Notes under the pieces: generated by a model
What the model was told of the DNA's origin: nothing
The model's database searches: none
Seen by the model: the letters and a program-made list of their open reading frames with translations, nothing else
Program-made: the position numbers and the translations under genes
Shown: piece after piece, positions 1-8,282 of the stretch
Layout of the letters: the number at the start of each line of letters is the position of its first letter
Numbering within the stretch: the stretch's first letter is position 1
Assembly: GCA_910575105.1 (NCBI GenBank)
Contig: CAJTDK010000011.1
Span: 1-64,000, forward strand
DNA length: 64,000 nucleotides
DNA from: Lachnospiraceae bacterium
GTDB taxonomy: Bacteria > Bacillota > Clostridia > Lachnospirales > Lachnospiraceae
Reading direction: 5' to 3'

Positions 1-146
1 CACAAGAACCTTGACATCTGAAGAAGCCTAAAACCATAGTTATAGGGATAGTCTGCCCTTTTTTAGGGCTCTTTGTAGGTATTTCTATGCTGGAAGCAGT
101 CTAAAGGTGTTTTCAGAGGTTCTTATAGTGCCATGAATAATTCAGG

Positions 147-1907
147 TTATTTTATCTTAACTTTCAATTTCGCTGTTTTATTTGTTCCATCTGTCGATTT
201 TGCCGTTACTGTAACAGTTTTGCCCTTTCCGGACGCCTTCGCAGTAAGTTTTCCTGATGATGAAATCTTCGCGTAGGAACTATTATTAACAGACCACTTA
301 AGCTTAGTATTAGCCGGTTTTGCCGTAGCCTTAACTTTAGCTTTAATCTTCATTGATTTTCCGGCTTTTAAAGCTTTTGCCCCGGAAAGCTTTACCGAAC
401 TGACAGCCCCTTTCATAATCTTTATTTTAATGGATGCTCCTCCATATATGGTTTCTGCTGTTACTGTAACTGTCTTGCCTGCACCGGCTTTCTTTGCCGT
501 AAGCTTCCCGGAAGAGGAAATACTCGCATATTTTTTATTACTAACGGACCAATAGGCAAAGTTCTCGTTAAATGAAAGCTTTACCGACTTTCCAGCCGCC
601 AGTTTAGTAACCGGACTGTCTATTCTCAGGATATAATCCTCGTCATCATCATAATAATCGTCCTCCTCTTCTTTTTCTATAATGTTCCTCACATCTTTAT
701 CCAGAGAAAAGAAATTCACATTATACTGAAGATTGCATTTCTGCCCGCTGATATTATCAATAATGCCTGTAACATCAACCCTGTACTGATCACCGGCGCT
801 GATGTTCTTTACTGCACTTGACATCGTATAGCCGGGAGAAAAAATCAGGGCCTTGCCATCCCCATAATTTACCGTATCATAGCGGATGCCTGTTTTAACA
901 TCACCCGTATAGCTGATATCCCGTGAAATGCCTGTCCGCAGGTTCGTAAGGGTTAATGCTGCGCGGGTAACATCATACCGGTCATATCCCCCAAAAGAGA
1001 TGCTCCACGGCAGCGTATTAGCTTTAGTTGCTAAAAATTCCACCGGCGTATTAGCCGCCGGCCATACGACATTCTTCCCTTTACTCATCCTGCCTCTATC
1101 CACAACATAAGTCGCATAATAACCTCTGGAAGTACCAAAACCAGTCTTTGCCAATCTGGTATCCAAAAGCCACCTGCGATGTCCGACGCTCTGTTCATTA
1201 CTGCTGCTACTATCAGCTAGGCAGCTTAATACGGAATAGGAAACATTATTATGCCCCAAACCCAGATTAGAGCTATGAGTCCCTTCATATCCCTCATCAT
1301 AAAAAGCTTTCGGCATACCTGCCGGCTGTTGCGGGTCATGGGTCAATCCCTGCCCTATAGCTGCCAGCAAAGTAGTCCCTGCCTGAGCTTTAGCGATATA
1401 ATTATCATCCAGTATAACATCAGCCGACACCCCGGCAGCATAACGGACAGAATTCATACAGTTAAGTCCATTAGCAAGCGTCTCCGCACTCGGGCGTCCT
1501 GCCTTTGGCTCAGTAATACTGATCACCGGCTGTTCCTCCCAGGTATCAGGAGTATCCAATGAAAACGGATGACTTCGCACAAAATCATTGATCTGAGCCT
1601 GGGACGGTGTTGGCGTCACTTCCAGGCTAACCGGATTAGCTTTATCCTTAATCTCCTCTGGCTGTTCTTCATTAGCTTTTGGAATAACCTCCGTCACAGG
1701 TTCTTCCGATTCTAAAATGGCAGGTTCTTCTCCCTCTGAAATCTCTTCCTCATACTGATGCCCAGATGATTCCTCAATTTCAGGAGCAGTTTCTGTCTGA
1801 AAATCTGTTTCCTCTGCAGCATCCATCACCGATTCAGAAGCAAAAACCGTAAGTCCCTGCACAGTGAGAGTTAAGACAAGTACAAGTGTCAGCATTCTTT
1901 TTCTCAT
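147..1907 (-). CDS. secreted CAP-domain protein with C-terminal Ig-like (BIG2-type) repeats
   Basis: 586 aa. Residues 1-23 form a signal peptide (MRKR followed by a hydrophobic stretch ending VFAS). An acidic, Glu-rich linker follows to about residue 100. Residues ~140-275 resemble a CAP/SCP-PR1 domain: there is a His in the LTHDP context near 190 and the hallmark GHRRWLLD at 242-249. The C-terminal ~165 residues contain two related Ser/Lys/Thr-rich units, each with an ISSSGKLTAK core, typical of bacterial Ig-like BIG2 domains. No sortase motif is present, so the protein is probably secreted or loosely wall-associated. CAP proteins of Firmicutes are surface proteins of mostly unknown activity. 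The gene stands alone, with a long non-coding region upstream. Function beyond domain content is not known. Confidence 0.85.
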   Translation of the reverse strand: MRKRMLTLVLVLTLTVQGLTVFASESVMDAAEETDFQTETAPEIEESSGHQYEEEISEGEEPAILESEEPVTEVIPKANEEQPEEIKDKANPVSLEVTPTPSQAQINDFVRSHPFSLDTPDTWEEQPVISITEPKAGRPSAETLANGLNCMNSVRYAAGVSADVILDDNYIAKAQAGTTLLAAIGQGLTHDPQQPAGMPKAFYDEGYEGTHSSNLGLGHNNVSYSVLSCLADSSSSNEQSVGHRRWLLDTRLAKTGFGTSRGYYATYVVDRGRMSKGKNVVWPAANTPVEFLATKANTLPWSISFGGYDRYDVTRAALTLTNLRTGISRDISYTGDVKTGIRYDTVNYGDGKALIFSPGYTMSSAVKNISAGDQYRVDVTGIIDNISGQKCNLQYNVNFFSLDKDVRNIIEKEEEDDYYDDDEDYILRIDSPVTKLAAGKSVKLSFNENFAYWSVSNKKYASISSSGKLTAKKAGAGKTVTVTAETIYGGASIKIKIMKGAVSSVKLSGAKALKAGKSMKIKAKVKATAKPANTKLKWSVNNSSYAKISSSGKLTAKASGKGKTVTVTAKSTDGTNKTAKLKVKIK

Positions 1908-2324
1908 AACAATAGTTCTCCTTTATGTTTTGCTGAAATTCTCCCGTATCAAATTATAGGATATTTTCTTATTTTATATTACTCCACCCTCTATATTTTT
2001 TCAATGTCCATCATCATAATTTTCATCATGCTATAATACTTCATACTGTCTTCCCTCTTCTATTGTTTTCTCCCATTTACTCTATTCCTTCCTACAATCA
2101 GTTATTTTCCCATCAGGCTGTCTCCGGCAATTGTATCCAGATTGGACATCTTCGATGTCTCTCCGCCCTTGCCAAATTCTTCATACCATTATTTTACTAT
2201 TTCTATGCAACCTTCCTCCAACAAGATCATGCACCATAATGCCATCTAAGGTAATAAAATATTTTTTAACAGCAGCTACTAACATATAACTAAAATTACC
2301 GATGGTAAGCAAAAAGACTTTGTG

Positions 2325-2340
2325 TGTACAAATTTGTACA
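2325..2340. promoter_or_regulatory. perfect 16-bp palindrome, operator-like
   Basis: TGTACAAATTTGTACA is its own reverse complement. It lies in otherwise AT-rich non-coding DNA with no gene directly beside it. It looks like a dimeric repressor site, but no regulator can be assigned. Confidence 0.3.
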
Positions 2341-2729
2341 TAAATATTCTGAAAGCCCCATTTTACAGGACTTTCAGGATATGCAAGAAGTCTGATTACC
2401 TGCTGAACTGCTGTTTCCCCAAACAGCTTATTTTATACGACACATTTATCATGATTATCTTTTACTAATACACTCTATTCTCTTATTATTATACTTAATT
2501 ATTTATCTTCCTGCTCACTAAATATATTCCCAAATATATATAGTATCTCTTCCTTTGCTTTACCTTTATGTCCAGATCTGTCTGTAAAGGGATTCACAAA
2601 AGGTCAGATACACTATAAAATCGGCGGTCATTACGACCGCCAATTCCTCCGTATCTTATCTATAGCTATAACGTTGTCATCTTATTGGCGCAATCATAAA
2701 AGAACACTGCCTGCAGATTCCTTTTCCAA

Positions 2730-2756
2730 TTTGGTACTTTTTTGGTACTTTTCTTG
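2730..2756. repeat. tandem TTTGGTACTTT direct repeat, possible integrase arm-type site
   Basis: Two adjacent copies of TTTGGTACTTT, followed about 40 bp downstream by an AAAGCCC/GGGCTTT inverted repeat (2795-2828). Short direct repeats of this form are found beside tyrosine-integrase genes in mobile elements of Clostridia. No integrase gene is present here, so this would be a leftover attachment region at best. Confidence 0.3.
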
Positions 2757-2893
2757 ATTTTCCCCTCTCTTCATGCTATACTACTTTACGTTGCAAAGCC
2801 CGCGAAAACCCAAGGTCTATAGGGCTTTCCCGGCGGTCACCGCCGTTAAATGTGCCGAGTGTTCGAGACCTTCCACTCGTAAATATTACTTTT

Positions 2894-2924
2894 ACGGGGC
2901 TGTGCAGCCATTGCACAGCCCCGT
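2894..2924. terminator. 13-bp perfect hairpin downstream of the GH25 gene
   Basis: A perfect inverted repeat ACGGGGCTGTGCA/TGCACAGCCCCGT with a 5-nt loop lies 70 bp past the lysozyme stop codon. The tail on the minus strand is A-rich rather than U-rich. It may therefore be an RNA 3'-end stabiliser or part of a mobile remnant rather than a classical intrinsic terminator. Confidence 0.4.
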
Positions 2925-2993
2925 CTTCTTTCCGTCCGTCAATACAGACCTTCGTGACCGGCCGGATGACCGGATATCATCTGGAACGTCGTA

Positions 2994-4922
2994 TTATGAT
3001 TTTGTCTTCGCACTTTTCACTGCACAATAATAGCTGTATATCTTCTTCCCTCGCACCGTCTGATAAGACCTCATCCGGTACTTATAGGTGGTATCCGCCT
3101 TAAGCCCGCTGTTGGTGTACGTTGTCTTGGCGCCGTCTTTCACCCACTTCACCGTCACATATTTTTTCTTTGCCGGATCGTACCGCTGGATCTGGTAGCC
3201 GGTGGCACCGGAAATCTCACTCCATTTCAGCGTGACCGCATTTTTTGACCCGGCCTGAACCTTGAGCGTGGGCTTGCGGATGATCGTTACGCGGCTCTTT
3301 TTTATGTAACCGGTCTTTGTCTTGCCGCTGATCTTGATGGAGATACGGTACCAGCTTCCGCTTGTGCCGGTTATGGTAACGCCTGTATTTATCCCAAGCT
3401 TTTTCAGCGCTTTCTTGGCTGAAGACGGGCTGGAACGCACTGCAGTGCCTGCCTTATTCGTCTTCCCGGTCATGGTAGACGCCGTCTTTACGCTGACTGC
3501 TTTCGACGCGGCAGAATACAGCGTCTTCCCATCGGATTTTTTGTAGGATTTGATCTTGTACTTGTAAGCGGTCCCTATGCTCCTTCCGGTGTCTGTGTAA
3601 GAGACCTTGCTGCCGCTGCTGACCGTCTTGATCCGTTCATATTTTTTCTTTGACGAATGATAACGGTACAGAATATATCCGTCCGCACCGGACACCTTAT
3701 TCCAGGAAAGCTTTACCTTATCGTAGGAAGATGCTTTTCCGGAAAGCTTCGGTGCTGCCGGCCCTGACGCGCCCTGAGAAACGGATGCCGAGCTGCCGTT
3801 TCCGAAAGATGCGTCTGTACCCGGCTTGACATACCAGAAATTCATGTCCACATTGCCAGATATCCCCGACACCTTTCCCGCAGACGTATACTGCCAGAAA
3901 TTATAATCACCCGAATAGTCGGTCTTTGTCGTGTAATGCGCCAGCCAGACCGGAGCCTTCGTGCTGATCTCCGACGCATATAAATCCGAGGAAAGCATAC
4001 TTTTATTCGCATAGACAAGCGGTGTGTAGCCTGCCGCCCTGATCCTCTCGCAGAAGGCAAGACAGATATCCGTCTGCGCCCTCCTGCTCAGCTTTTTATT
4101 GGAAAGCCGTCCCCCGTCATAGTATTCAAAATCAAAGACAAGAGGCATCGTTATATTGTACCCCTTAACCGTATCAAGCAGATACTCAGCCTCCTGCACT
4201 GCCTCGGCCGTTGTAATCGCCTGGGAAAATATGTATGCGCCAACCTTCACTCCTGCTGCCGCCGCATTTTTCAGATTGGTGTCCGCTGTGGGATCCTTCG
4301 CCAGGCTTCCCGTGCTTGTCCCTCTGTAGGATGTCCGGACAAATGCGAATTCAATCCCCGCACTTTTTACGGATTTCCAGTCGATGGTGCCGTTCCACTT
4401 AGACACGTCGATTCCCTGCCTGACCGTATATCCGGCAAATTTGCTGTTGTGGGTAATGCCCGTTGAAGCCGCCCCCATCGCTGCGCCGTCCCCGAAAAAC
4501 TCCTCCGGTATATCCGTCCCGCTCAGACGTCCCCGTCCCGGATCGTCAAAGTCCGCAGAGACGGCGGTATCCTCCGGCGCTTTGCCGTCTTCTGCTCCGG
4601 CTTTCGCTTCTTCTGCTGGTTTTCCTGCGCCGTCTGTATCCTGGGACTCCGACGCCGAATCTCCGCTCCCGGCGGTTTCCTGCTCCGGCGCTGCTGTCAG
4701 GCTGTCTCCGGCGGCTTGCTGCGGCGCCGTTTCCCCGTTATCTTTACCTGACTCTGCCTGCTTCGTCCCAGAAGCTTCTCCTTCATCCGAAGCCTGTGCC
4801 TCTTTCGCGCTCATTTCCAAGGCCGTATTCTCCGGCTCCTTTGCCAGCGCCGTCTCTGAGAATACGGAGATTCCCATGCACAAAATAAGTAATACCGCGG
4901 TTAATCTGTGTGTTCTCTTCAT
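2994..4922 (-). CDS. secreted GH25 lysozyme-like muramidase with fibronectin-type and SH3-like repeats
   Basis: 642 aa. A signal peptide (residues 1-27, ending near TALA) is followed by a low-complexity Ala/Glu/Gly/Ser linker to about 150. The catalytic GH25 domain spans ~168-370: it opens with RQGIDVSKWNG (Asp172) and contains VFDFEYYDGG, giving the Asp264/Glu266 pair expected for the acid/base. GH25 enzymes hydrolyse the beta-1,4 bond between N-acetylmuramic acid and N-acetylglucosamine. After it come a fibronectin-III-like unit (~393-480), an SH3b-like unit (~485-550) and a second fibronectin-like unit to the end, probably for wall binding. The gene starts with ATG at 4922. It is likely a cell-wall remodelling or autolytic enzyme; a phage origin is possible but no phage genes are nearby. 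Confidence 0.9.
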   Translation of the reverse strand: MKRTHRLTAVLLILCMGISVFSETALAKEPENTALEMSAKEAQASDEGEASGTKQAESGKDNGETAPQQAAGDSLTAAPEQETAGSGDSASESQDTDGAGKPAEEAKAGAEDGKAPEDTAVSADFDDPGRGRLSGTDIPEEFFGDGAAMGAASTGITHNSKFAGYTVRQGIDVSKWNGTIDWKSVKSAGIEFAFVRTSYRGTSTGSLAKDPTADTNLKNAAAAGVKVGAYIFSQAITTAEAVQEAEYLLDTVKGYNITMPLVFDFEYYDGGRLSNKKLSRRAQTDICLAFCERIRAAGYTPLVYANKSMLSSDLYASEISTKAPVWLAHYTTKTDYSGDYNFWQYTSAGKVSGISGNVDMNFWYVKPGTDASFGNGSSASVSQGASGPAAPKLSGKASSYDKVKLSWNKVSGADGYILYRYHSSKKKYERIKTVSSGSKVSYTDTGRSIGTAYKYKIKSYKKSDGKTLYSAASKAVSVKTASTMTGKTNKAGTAVRSSPSSAKKALKKLGINTGVTITGTSGSWYRISIKISGKTKTGYIKKSRVTIIRKPTLKVQAGSKNAVTLKWSEISGATGYQIQRYDPAKKKYVTVKWVKDGAKTTYTNSGLKADTTYKYRMRSYQTVRGKKIYSYYCAVKSAKTKS

Positions 4923-5048
4923 GTTTTCTCCCCTTATTACAATATTTTTTTCCGTCGCCTGCTATCTTATAAAACGAAGATTAAACCGGTATTAAATTTC
5001 TTCAATATTCTTTTTTCTCGTTTTACCCCCCCCCCAAAGTCTATGAAC

Positions 5049-5087
5049 AAAAAAAGAGAAACTGACAGGCTTCTGTGCAGTCTCTCT
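5049..5087 (-). terminator. intrinsic terminator of the hydrogenase gene
   Basis: On the minus strand AGAGAGACTG pairs with CAGTTTCTCT around a short loop and is followed immediately by a run of T residues, 12 bp after the hydrogenase stop codon. Confidence 0.8.
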
Positions 5088-5099
5088 TGTCTCTATCGC

Positions 5100-6608
5100 T
5101 TATTTTAATTCGATCTCAACCAGCTCTTCCGGCGGCAGGGGCTTGGAGGACGCTTTTACGAACTCCTTGATCTTCTTTTGCGCACTTGGGATCGGAATGT
5201 TGGTCCCTGCTCCCGCAACACATCCGCCAGGACATCCCATACCCTCGATCAGGCATCCGTTCATCCTGCCGGCCTTGGCAAGGGAAAGCACCTTCTTGCA
5301 GTCCGCAAGGCCTTCCGCATGCTCGATATTCACCTCCACGCCCGGATAGTATTCCTTGACGCATTTCTCGATGGCATCCGCCACTCCTCCGGCAACGGCA
5401 TAACCGCGGCCTGCGCCTGTAGCGTTGTGGAAGGAGGATTCTGCCGCGTACTTCTCAAGGTCGATATCCTTAGCGTCGAACATGGCCTGCAGCTCTTCAA
5501 AGGTCACCACAAAGTCCACATCGCTGCGCACAGTCCTTCTCATGGCCTCCAGCTTCTTCGCCGCACACGGCCCCACAAATACTACTCTTGCATCCGGATG
5601 CTCCTGCTTAATGGTGCGGGCAGTGGCAACCATCGGCGTAAGCTCCTGGGAAACCTGGTCCACCATATCTGGGAAATACTTCTTCGCCAGCATCGCCCAG
5701 GACGGACAGCAGGACGTAAGCAGGAACGGCAGCTCCCCGGTGGTCACCTTATTTACATAGTGATGAGCCTCCGCGACAGCTCCGATATCCGCGCCCAGGG
5801 CGACCTCGTAAACCTCGGAGAACCCAAGCTCATGCAAGGCGGCCTTTAAATTTCTCGGGGTAATATTGTCCCCGAACTGTCCCACGAACGCTGGCGCGAT
5901 CTCTGCGATAACCTGATCCCCTTTCATCAGGGCGTGGGCAAGCTGGAAGATCTGGGACTTGTCCGAGATCGCCCCAAACGGGCAGTTTACCATGCACATG
6001 CCGCAGGAAACACATTTGTCATTGTTGATCACTGCACGTCCCTTGGCGTCGGATTCAATCGCGCCGACACCGCAGGCTCCGGCGCACGGGCGCTGCTTTC
6101 TGGAAATAGCGTCATAGGGGCAGGCAGACTTGCACTTGCCGCACTTGATGCATTTCTCCTGGTCGATATAGGATTTCCCATTTACAAATGAGATGGCTCC
6201 CTTCGGGCACACCTCCATACAGGGATGCGCAAGACAGCCCTTACATACGTTGCTGACCTCGTAGCCGCGCTCCTCGCATGCCATACATGCCGACGGGATC
6301 ACCTGCATAAGGGGCGGCTCGTAATATTTATCCGAAATATTGCTGGCCTCCAGTCCGGCACTCAGCGGGGTCGGCTGATTTTCCGGGCGAAGTGACAGCC
6401 CCATAGCCAGCCTTAACCTCTCCCTCACAATGGCGCGGGCGCGGTAGATACTGTCTCTGTACTGGGCGTCCTCATTCACCATCCGGTAGGGAATCGCCTC
6501 CATCTCGTCCTTGAGATTCTCATCGTCCACCGTAAAGCCTAGCCTTGCCACTTCCTCAAAAACCTGTCTGCGGATCTTTCTGACCGTAGTATCCAATCCT
6601 CTTATCAT
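5100..6608 (-). CDS. [FeFe] hydrogenase-family protein, monomeric, group-B-like
   Basis: 502 aa from the ATG at 6608, which is preceded by AGGAGG at 10 nt; an in-frame ATG at 6635 lacks a good ribosome site. The N-terminal half carries a Cys-rich segment (CMACEERGYEVSNVCKGC) and several [4Fe-4S] motifs, including CIKCGKCKSACP and CVSCGMCMVNCP. The C-terminal half has the H-cluster motifs: TSCCPSW (L1), GPCAAKK followed by Glu (L2) and EGMGCPGGCVAGAG (L3). The cysteines expected to bind the H-cluster are all present. L2 has GPC rather than MPC, as in the less-studied group B enzymes. Expected role: cytoplasmic ferredoxin-linked H2 metabolism or redox sensing. No hydE/F/G maturation genes are nearby. 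It stands alone between its own promoter and terminator. Confidence 0.85.
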   Translation of the reverse strand: MIRGLDTTVRKIRRQVFEEVARLGFTVDDENLKDEMEAIPYRMVNEDAQYRDSIYRARAIVRERLRLAMGLSLRPENQPTPLSAGLEASNISDKYYEPPLMQVIPSACMACEERGYEVSNVCKGCLAHPCMEVCPKGAISFVNGKSYIDQEKCIKCGKCKSACPYDAISRKQRPCAGACGVGAIESDAKGRAVINNDKCVSCGMCMVNCPFGAISDKSQIFQLAHALMKGDQVIAEIAPAFVGQFGDNITPRNLKAALHELGFSEVYEVALGADIGAVAEAHHYVNKVTTGELPFLLTSCCPSWAMLAKKYFPDMVDQVSQELTPMVATARTIKQEHPDARVVFVGPCAAKKLEAMRRTVRSDVDFVVTFEELQAMFDAKDIDLEKYAAESSFHNATGAGRGYAVAGGVADAIEKCVKEYYPGVEVNIEHAEGLADCKKVLSLAKAGRMNGCLIEGMGCPGGCVAGAGTNIPIPSAQKKIKEFVKASSKPLPPEELVEIELK

Positions 6609-6653
6609 GGGCAGTATTCCTCCTAAAATCATCAATTTTCCAATCTTCTATCT

Positions 6654-6682
6654 ACTATAATAAGCTGTTAATAAATTGTCAA
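6654..6682 (-). promoter_or_regulatory. sigma-A promoter of the hydrogenase gene with overlapping Rex-like operator
   Basis: On the minus strand TTGACA (6677-6682), a 17-bp spacer and TATAGT (6654-6659) form a strong promoter about 46 bp upstream of the start codon. The 18-mer TTGACAATTTATTAACAG (6665-6682) overlaps the -35 box and matches the clostridial Rex consensus TTGTTAANNNNTTAACAA at 11 of 14 fixed positions. NADH/NAD+-responsive control by Rex is inferred. Confidence 0.6.
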
Positions 6683-6859
6683 CGTGTGATTTGTACAGAT
6701 TTTATTCTATTTTTCGGGCGATTTTTATATGCATAGATATACTACGCTTACTGTTCACGAATCAAGAATACACAAACCTGTGCGAACAATAACCAACAAT
6801 ATCCTTTATCCATCCGTTTTTTGTGCAAAACATTGATTTTTACGTGCAAATAGAATATA

Positions 6860-7115
6860 TTTGCAGAAAGGATTGCAAAAGGTTCATCGCTAAAGGGGTA
6901 CCATGACCTGAATGAATTGTTCGCAGACCTGAAAGAATGAAAAAACAATATATACGGTTAAATACACTACACAATTTAAAAAAGACTATAAGCTGGCAAT
7001 GAAACGCAGGTTAGGAATCCGTTTACTAGACAACATCATCTCTGCTCTGGTCATGGGACTGCCGCTGCCAGAGAAAAGCAAGGATCATGCTCTGAGCGGG
7101 AACTGGAATGGATAC
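6860..7115 (+). pseudogene. decayed DinJ/RelB antitoxin - YafQ toxin pair
   Basis: Translation of 6860-6940 gives an antitoxin-like C-terminus ending YHDLNELFADLKE and a stop that overlaps an ATG (ATGA at 6937), the usual coupling of these operons. The toxin then reads correctly only from the frame of 6939: TQFKKDYKLAMKR, LLDNIISALVMG, LPEKSKDHALSGNW, all YafQ-family features. The ATG is therefore out of frame with its toxin. After NWNGY the sequence diverges and the catalytic C-terminal part is missing. The antitoxin N-terminus is also gone. Neither protein can be functional. The rest of 6609-7257 holds the hydrogenase promoter and the asnA terminator. Confidence 0.7.
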
Positions 7116-7206
7116 ACACAGCGACCTTTTCGGCAAATAGCATTCTCTGCCGACAGATATTTCCCGATTCAAAAATTCACAGGAACAAGTCTTTGCCTGC
7201 CAAAGG

Positions 7207-7253
7207 CAAAACCGCCGCGCAGGAAACTAATATCTCCCGGTACGGCGGTTTTG
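7207..7253 (-). terminator. intrinsic terminator after asnA
   Basis: On the minus strand AAAACCGCCG pairs with CGGCGGTTTT across a ~26-nt loop, and the descending arm runs into GCCTTT. It begins 5 bp after the asnA stop codon and would end the metF-metH-asnA transcript. Confidence 0.65.
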
Positions 7254-7257
7254 ACCA

Positions 7258-8265
7258 TTACAAAAGGATCATCCCATGCTCCCTGCAAGTTTCCCTCATC
7301 TCTTCCGGCCAGAGGCTTGCCTGCACCTCTCCCACATGGGCGCGGTCAAGGAGCAGCATGCAAAGCCTTGACTGCCCGATGCCCCCGCCGATCGTATAAG
7401 GCAGCTCCCCGTTAAGCAGCATCTTATGGTAGGGCAGCTCCTTCCTGTCCTCGCATCCCGCTTTTTCAAGCTGCTCTGCCAGGGACTTTTCGTCTACGCG
7501 GATACCCATGCTGGAAATCTCCAGCGCACAGCCAAGGGTATCAAACCAGAACAGGATATCTCCGTTCAGCTGCCAGTCGTCATAGTCCGGAGCCCGTCCG
7601 TCATGAGGCTTTCCGCTCTTTAGCTTCTCCCCGATCTTCATAATGAATACGCACCCGTACTCCTTCGTAATCAGATTCTCCCTCTCCTTAGGGGTCTTAT
7701 CCGGATACCGTTCTTCCAGCTCCTCAGAGGTGATAAAGGTCACGTCATCTGGCAGCCGCTTTACTGCCTGGGGGTATTTATACCACACCTCATGCTCCAT
7801 ATGCTTGATAATCTTAAAGATATTCCTGACCGTCCCTTCAAGAGTCTCAATATTCCTCTCTTCCTTCGTAATGACCTTCTCCCAGTCCCACTGGTCCACA
7901 TAGCAGGAATGGAGATTGTCAAGCTCCTCGTCCCGGCGTATGGCGTTCATATTCGTGTAAAGCCCTTCTCCCGGCTGAAATCCATAACGCTTAAGCGCCA
8001 TCCTCTTCCACTTGGCCAGAGACTGCACCACCTCGATCTCCTCCCCGGGAAGTCCCGCGATATCAAAGCCCACCGGCCGTTCCACACCGTTCAGGTTGTC
8101 ATTGAGGCCGCTGCTCTTCTCCACAAAAAGGGGCGCGGAGATCCTCTCTAAGTTCATCTCCTTCCCAAATTCCTTCTGAAACGTATCCCTGATATACTTG
8201 ATCGCTTCCTGCGTTTTGCGCACGCTAAGCCGCGGATCATATTTTTCCGGCAAAATCAAACTCAT
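7258..8265 (-). CDS. asnA: aspartate-ammonia ligase
   Basis: 335 aa, the usual length of AsnA. The enzyme makes asparagine from aspartate, ATP and free ammonia and shares the class II aminoacyl-tRNA synthetase fold. Recognisable segments include [18 protein letters not shown] at the N-terminus, [34 protein letters not shown] and the C-terminal [14 protein letters not shown] motif-3-like ATP site followed by GEVQASLWP. The ATG at 8265 has AAAGGAGAG upstream. It follows metH by only 17 bp, so it is probably co-transcribed with the methionine genes, which links two aspartate-family amino acids. Confidence 0.95.
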   Translation of the reverse strand: MSLILPEKYDPRLSVRKTQEAIKYIRDTFQKEFGKEMNLERISAPLFVEKSSGLNDNLNGVERPVGFDIAGLPGEEIEVVQSLAKWKRMALKRYGFQPGEGLYTNMNAIRRDEELDNLHSCYVDQWDWEKVITKEERNIETLEGTVRNIFKIIKHMEHEVWYKYPQAVKRLPDDVTFITSEELEERYPDKTPKERENLITKEYGCVFIMKIGEKLKSGKPHDGRAPDYDDWQLNGDILFWFDTLGCALEISSMGIRVDEKSLAEQLEKAGCEDRKELPYHKMLLNGELPYTIGGGIGQSRLCMLLLDRAHVGEVQASLWPEEMRETCREHGMILL

Positions 8266-8282
8266 CCTTCAACTCTCCTTTT

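Larger units (their letters stand above)
1908..2993. other. long intergenic region rich in palindromes, no convincing gene
   Basis: About 1.1 kb of AT-rich DNA between two minus-strand secreted-protein genes. It holds a perfect 16-bp palindrome at 2325-2340, a 7-bp stem at about 2351-2379 (CTGAAAG/CTTTCAG), a GGCGGTC/GACCGCC hairpin near 2622-2642, a direct repeat of TTTGGTACTTT near 2730-2751, a 6-bp stem CGGCGG/CCGCCG at 2831-2845, a CGAGTG/CACTCG stem near 2858-2881 and a 13-bp perfect stem at 2894-2924. The minus strand at about 2125-2205 reads as a coding-like tail without a start. The region may be remnants of an integrated element. Confidence 0.5.

Noticed and set aside
2850-2885. T-arm-like GTTCGAGACC within a short stem
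   Set aside because: No acceptor, D or anticodon arms can be built around it, so it is not a tRNA.
2994-4922. Phage endolysin in a prophage
   Set aside because: There are no holin, tail or integrase genes nearby, and the signal peptide plus fibronectin/SH3-like repeats fit a chromosomal wall enzyme.
4384-4995. 203-codon plus-strand open frame opposite the lysozyme N-terminus
   Set aside because: Antisense shadow of the Ala/Glu/Ser-rich linker; no ribosome site, and the minus-strand gene has a signal peptide and full domains.
6748-6948. 66-codon minus-strand frame
   Set aside because: No ribosome site, and it is antisense to the antitoxin relic.
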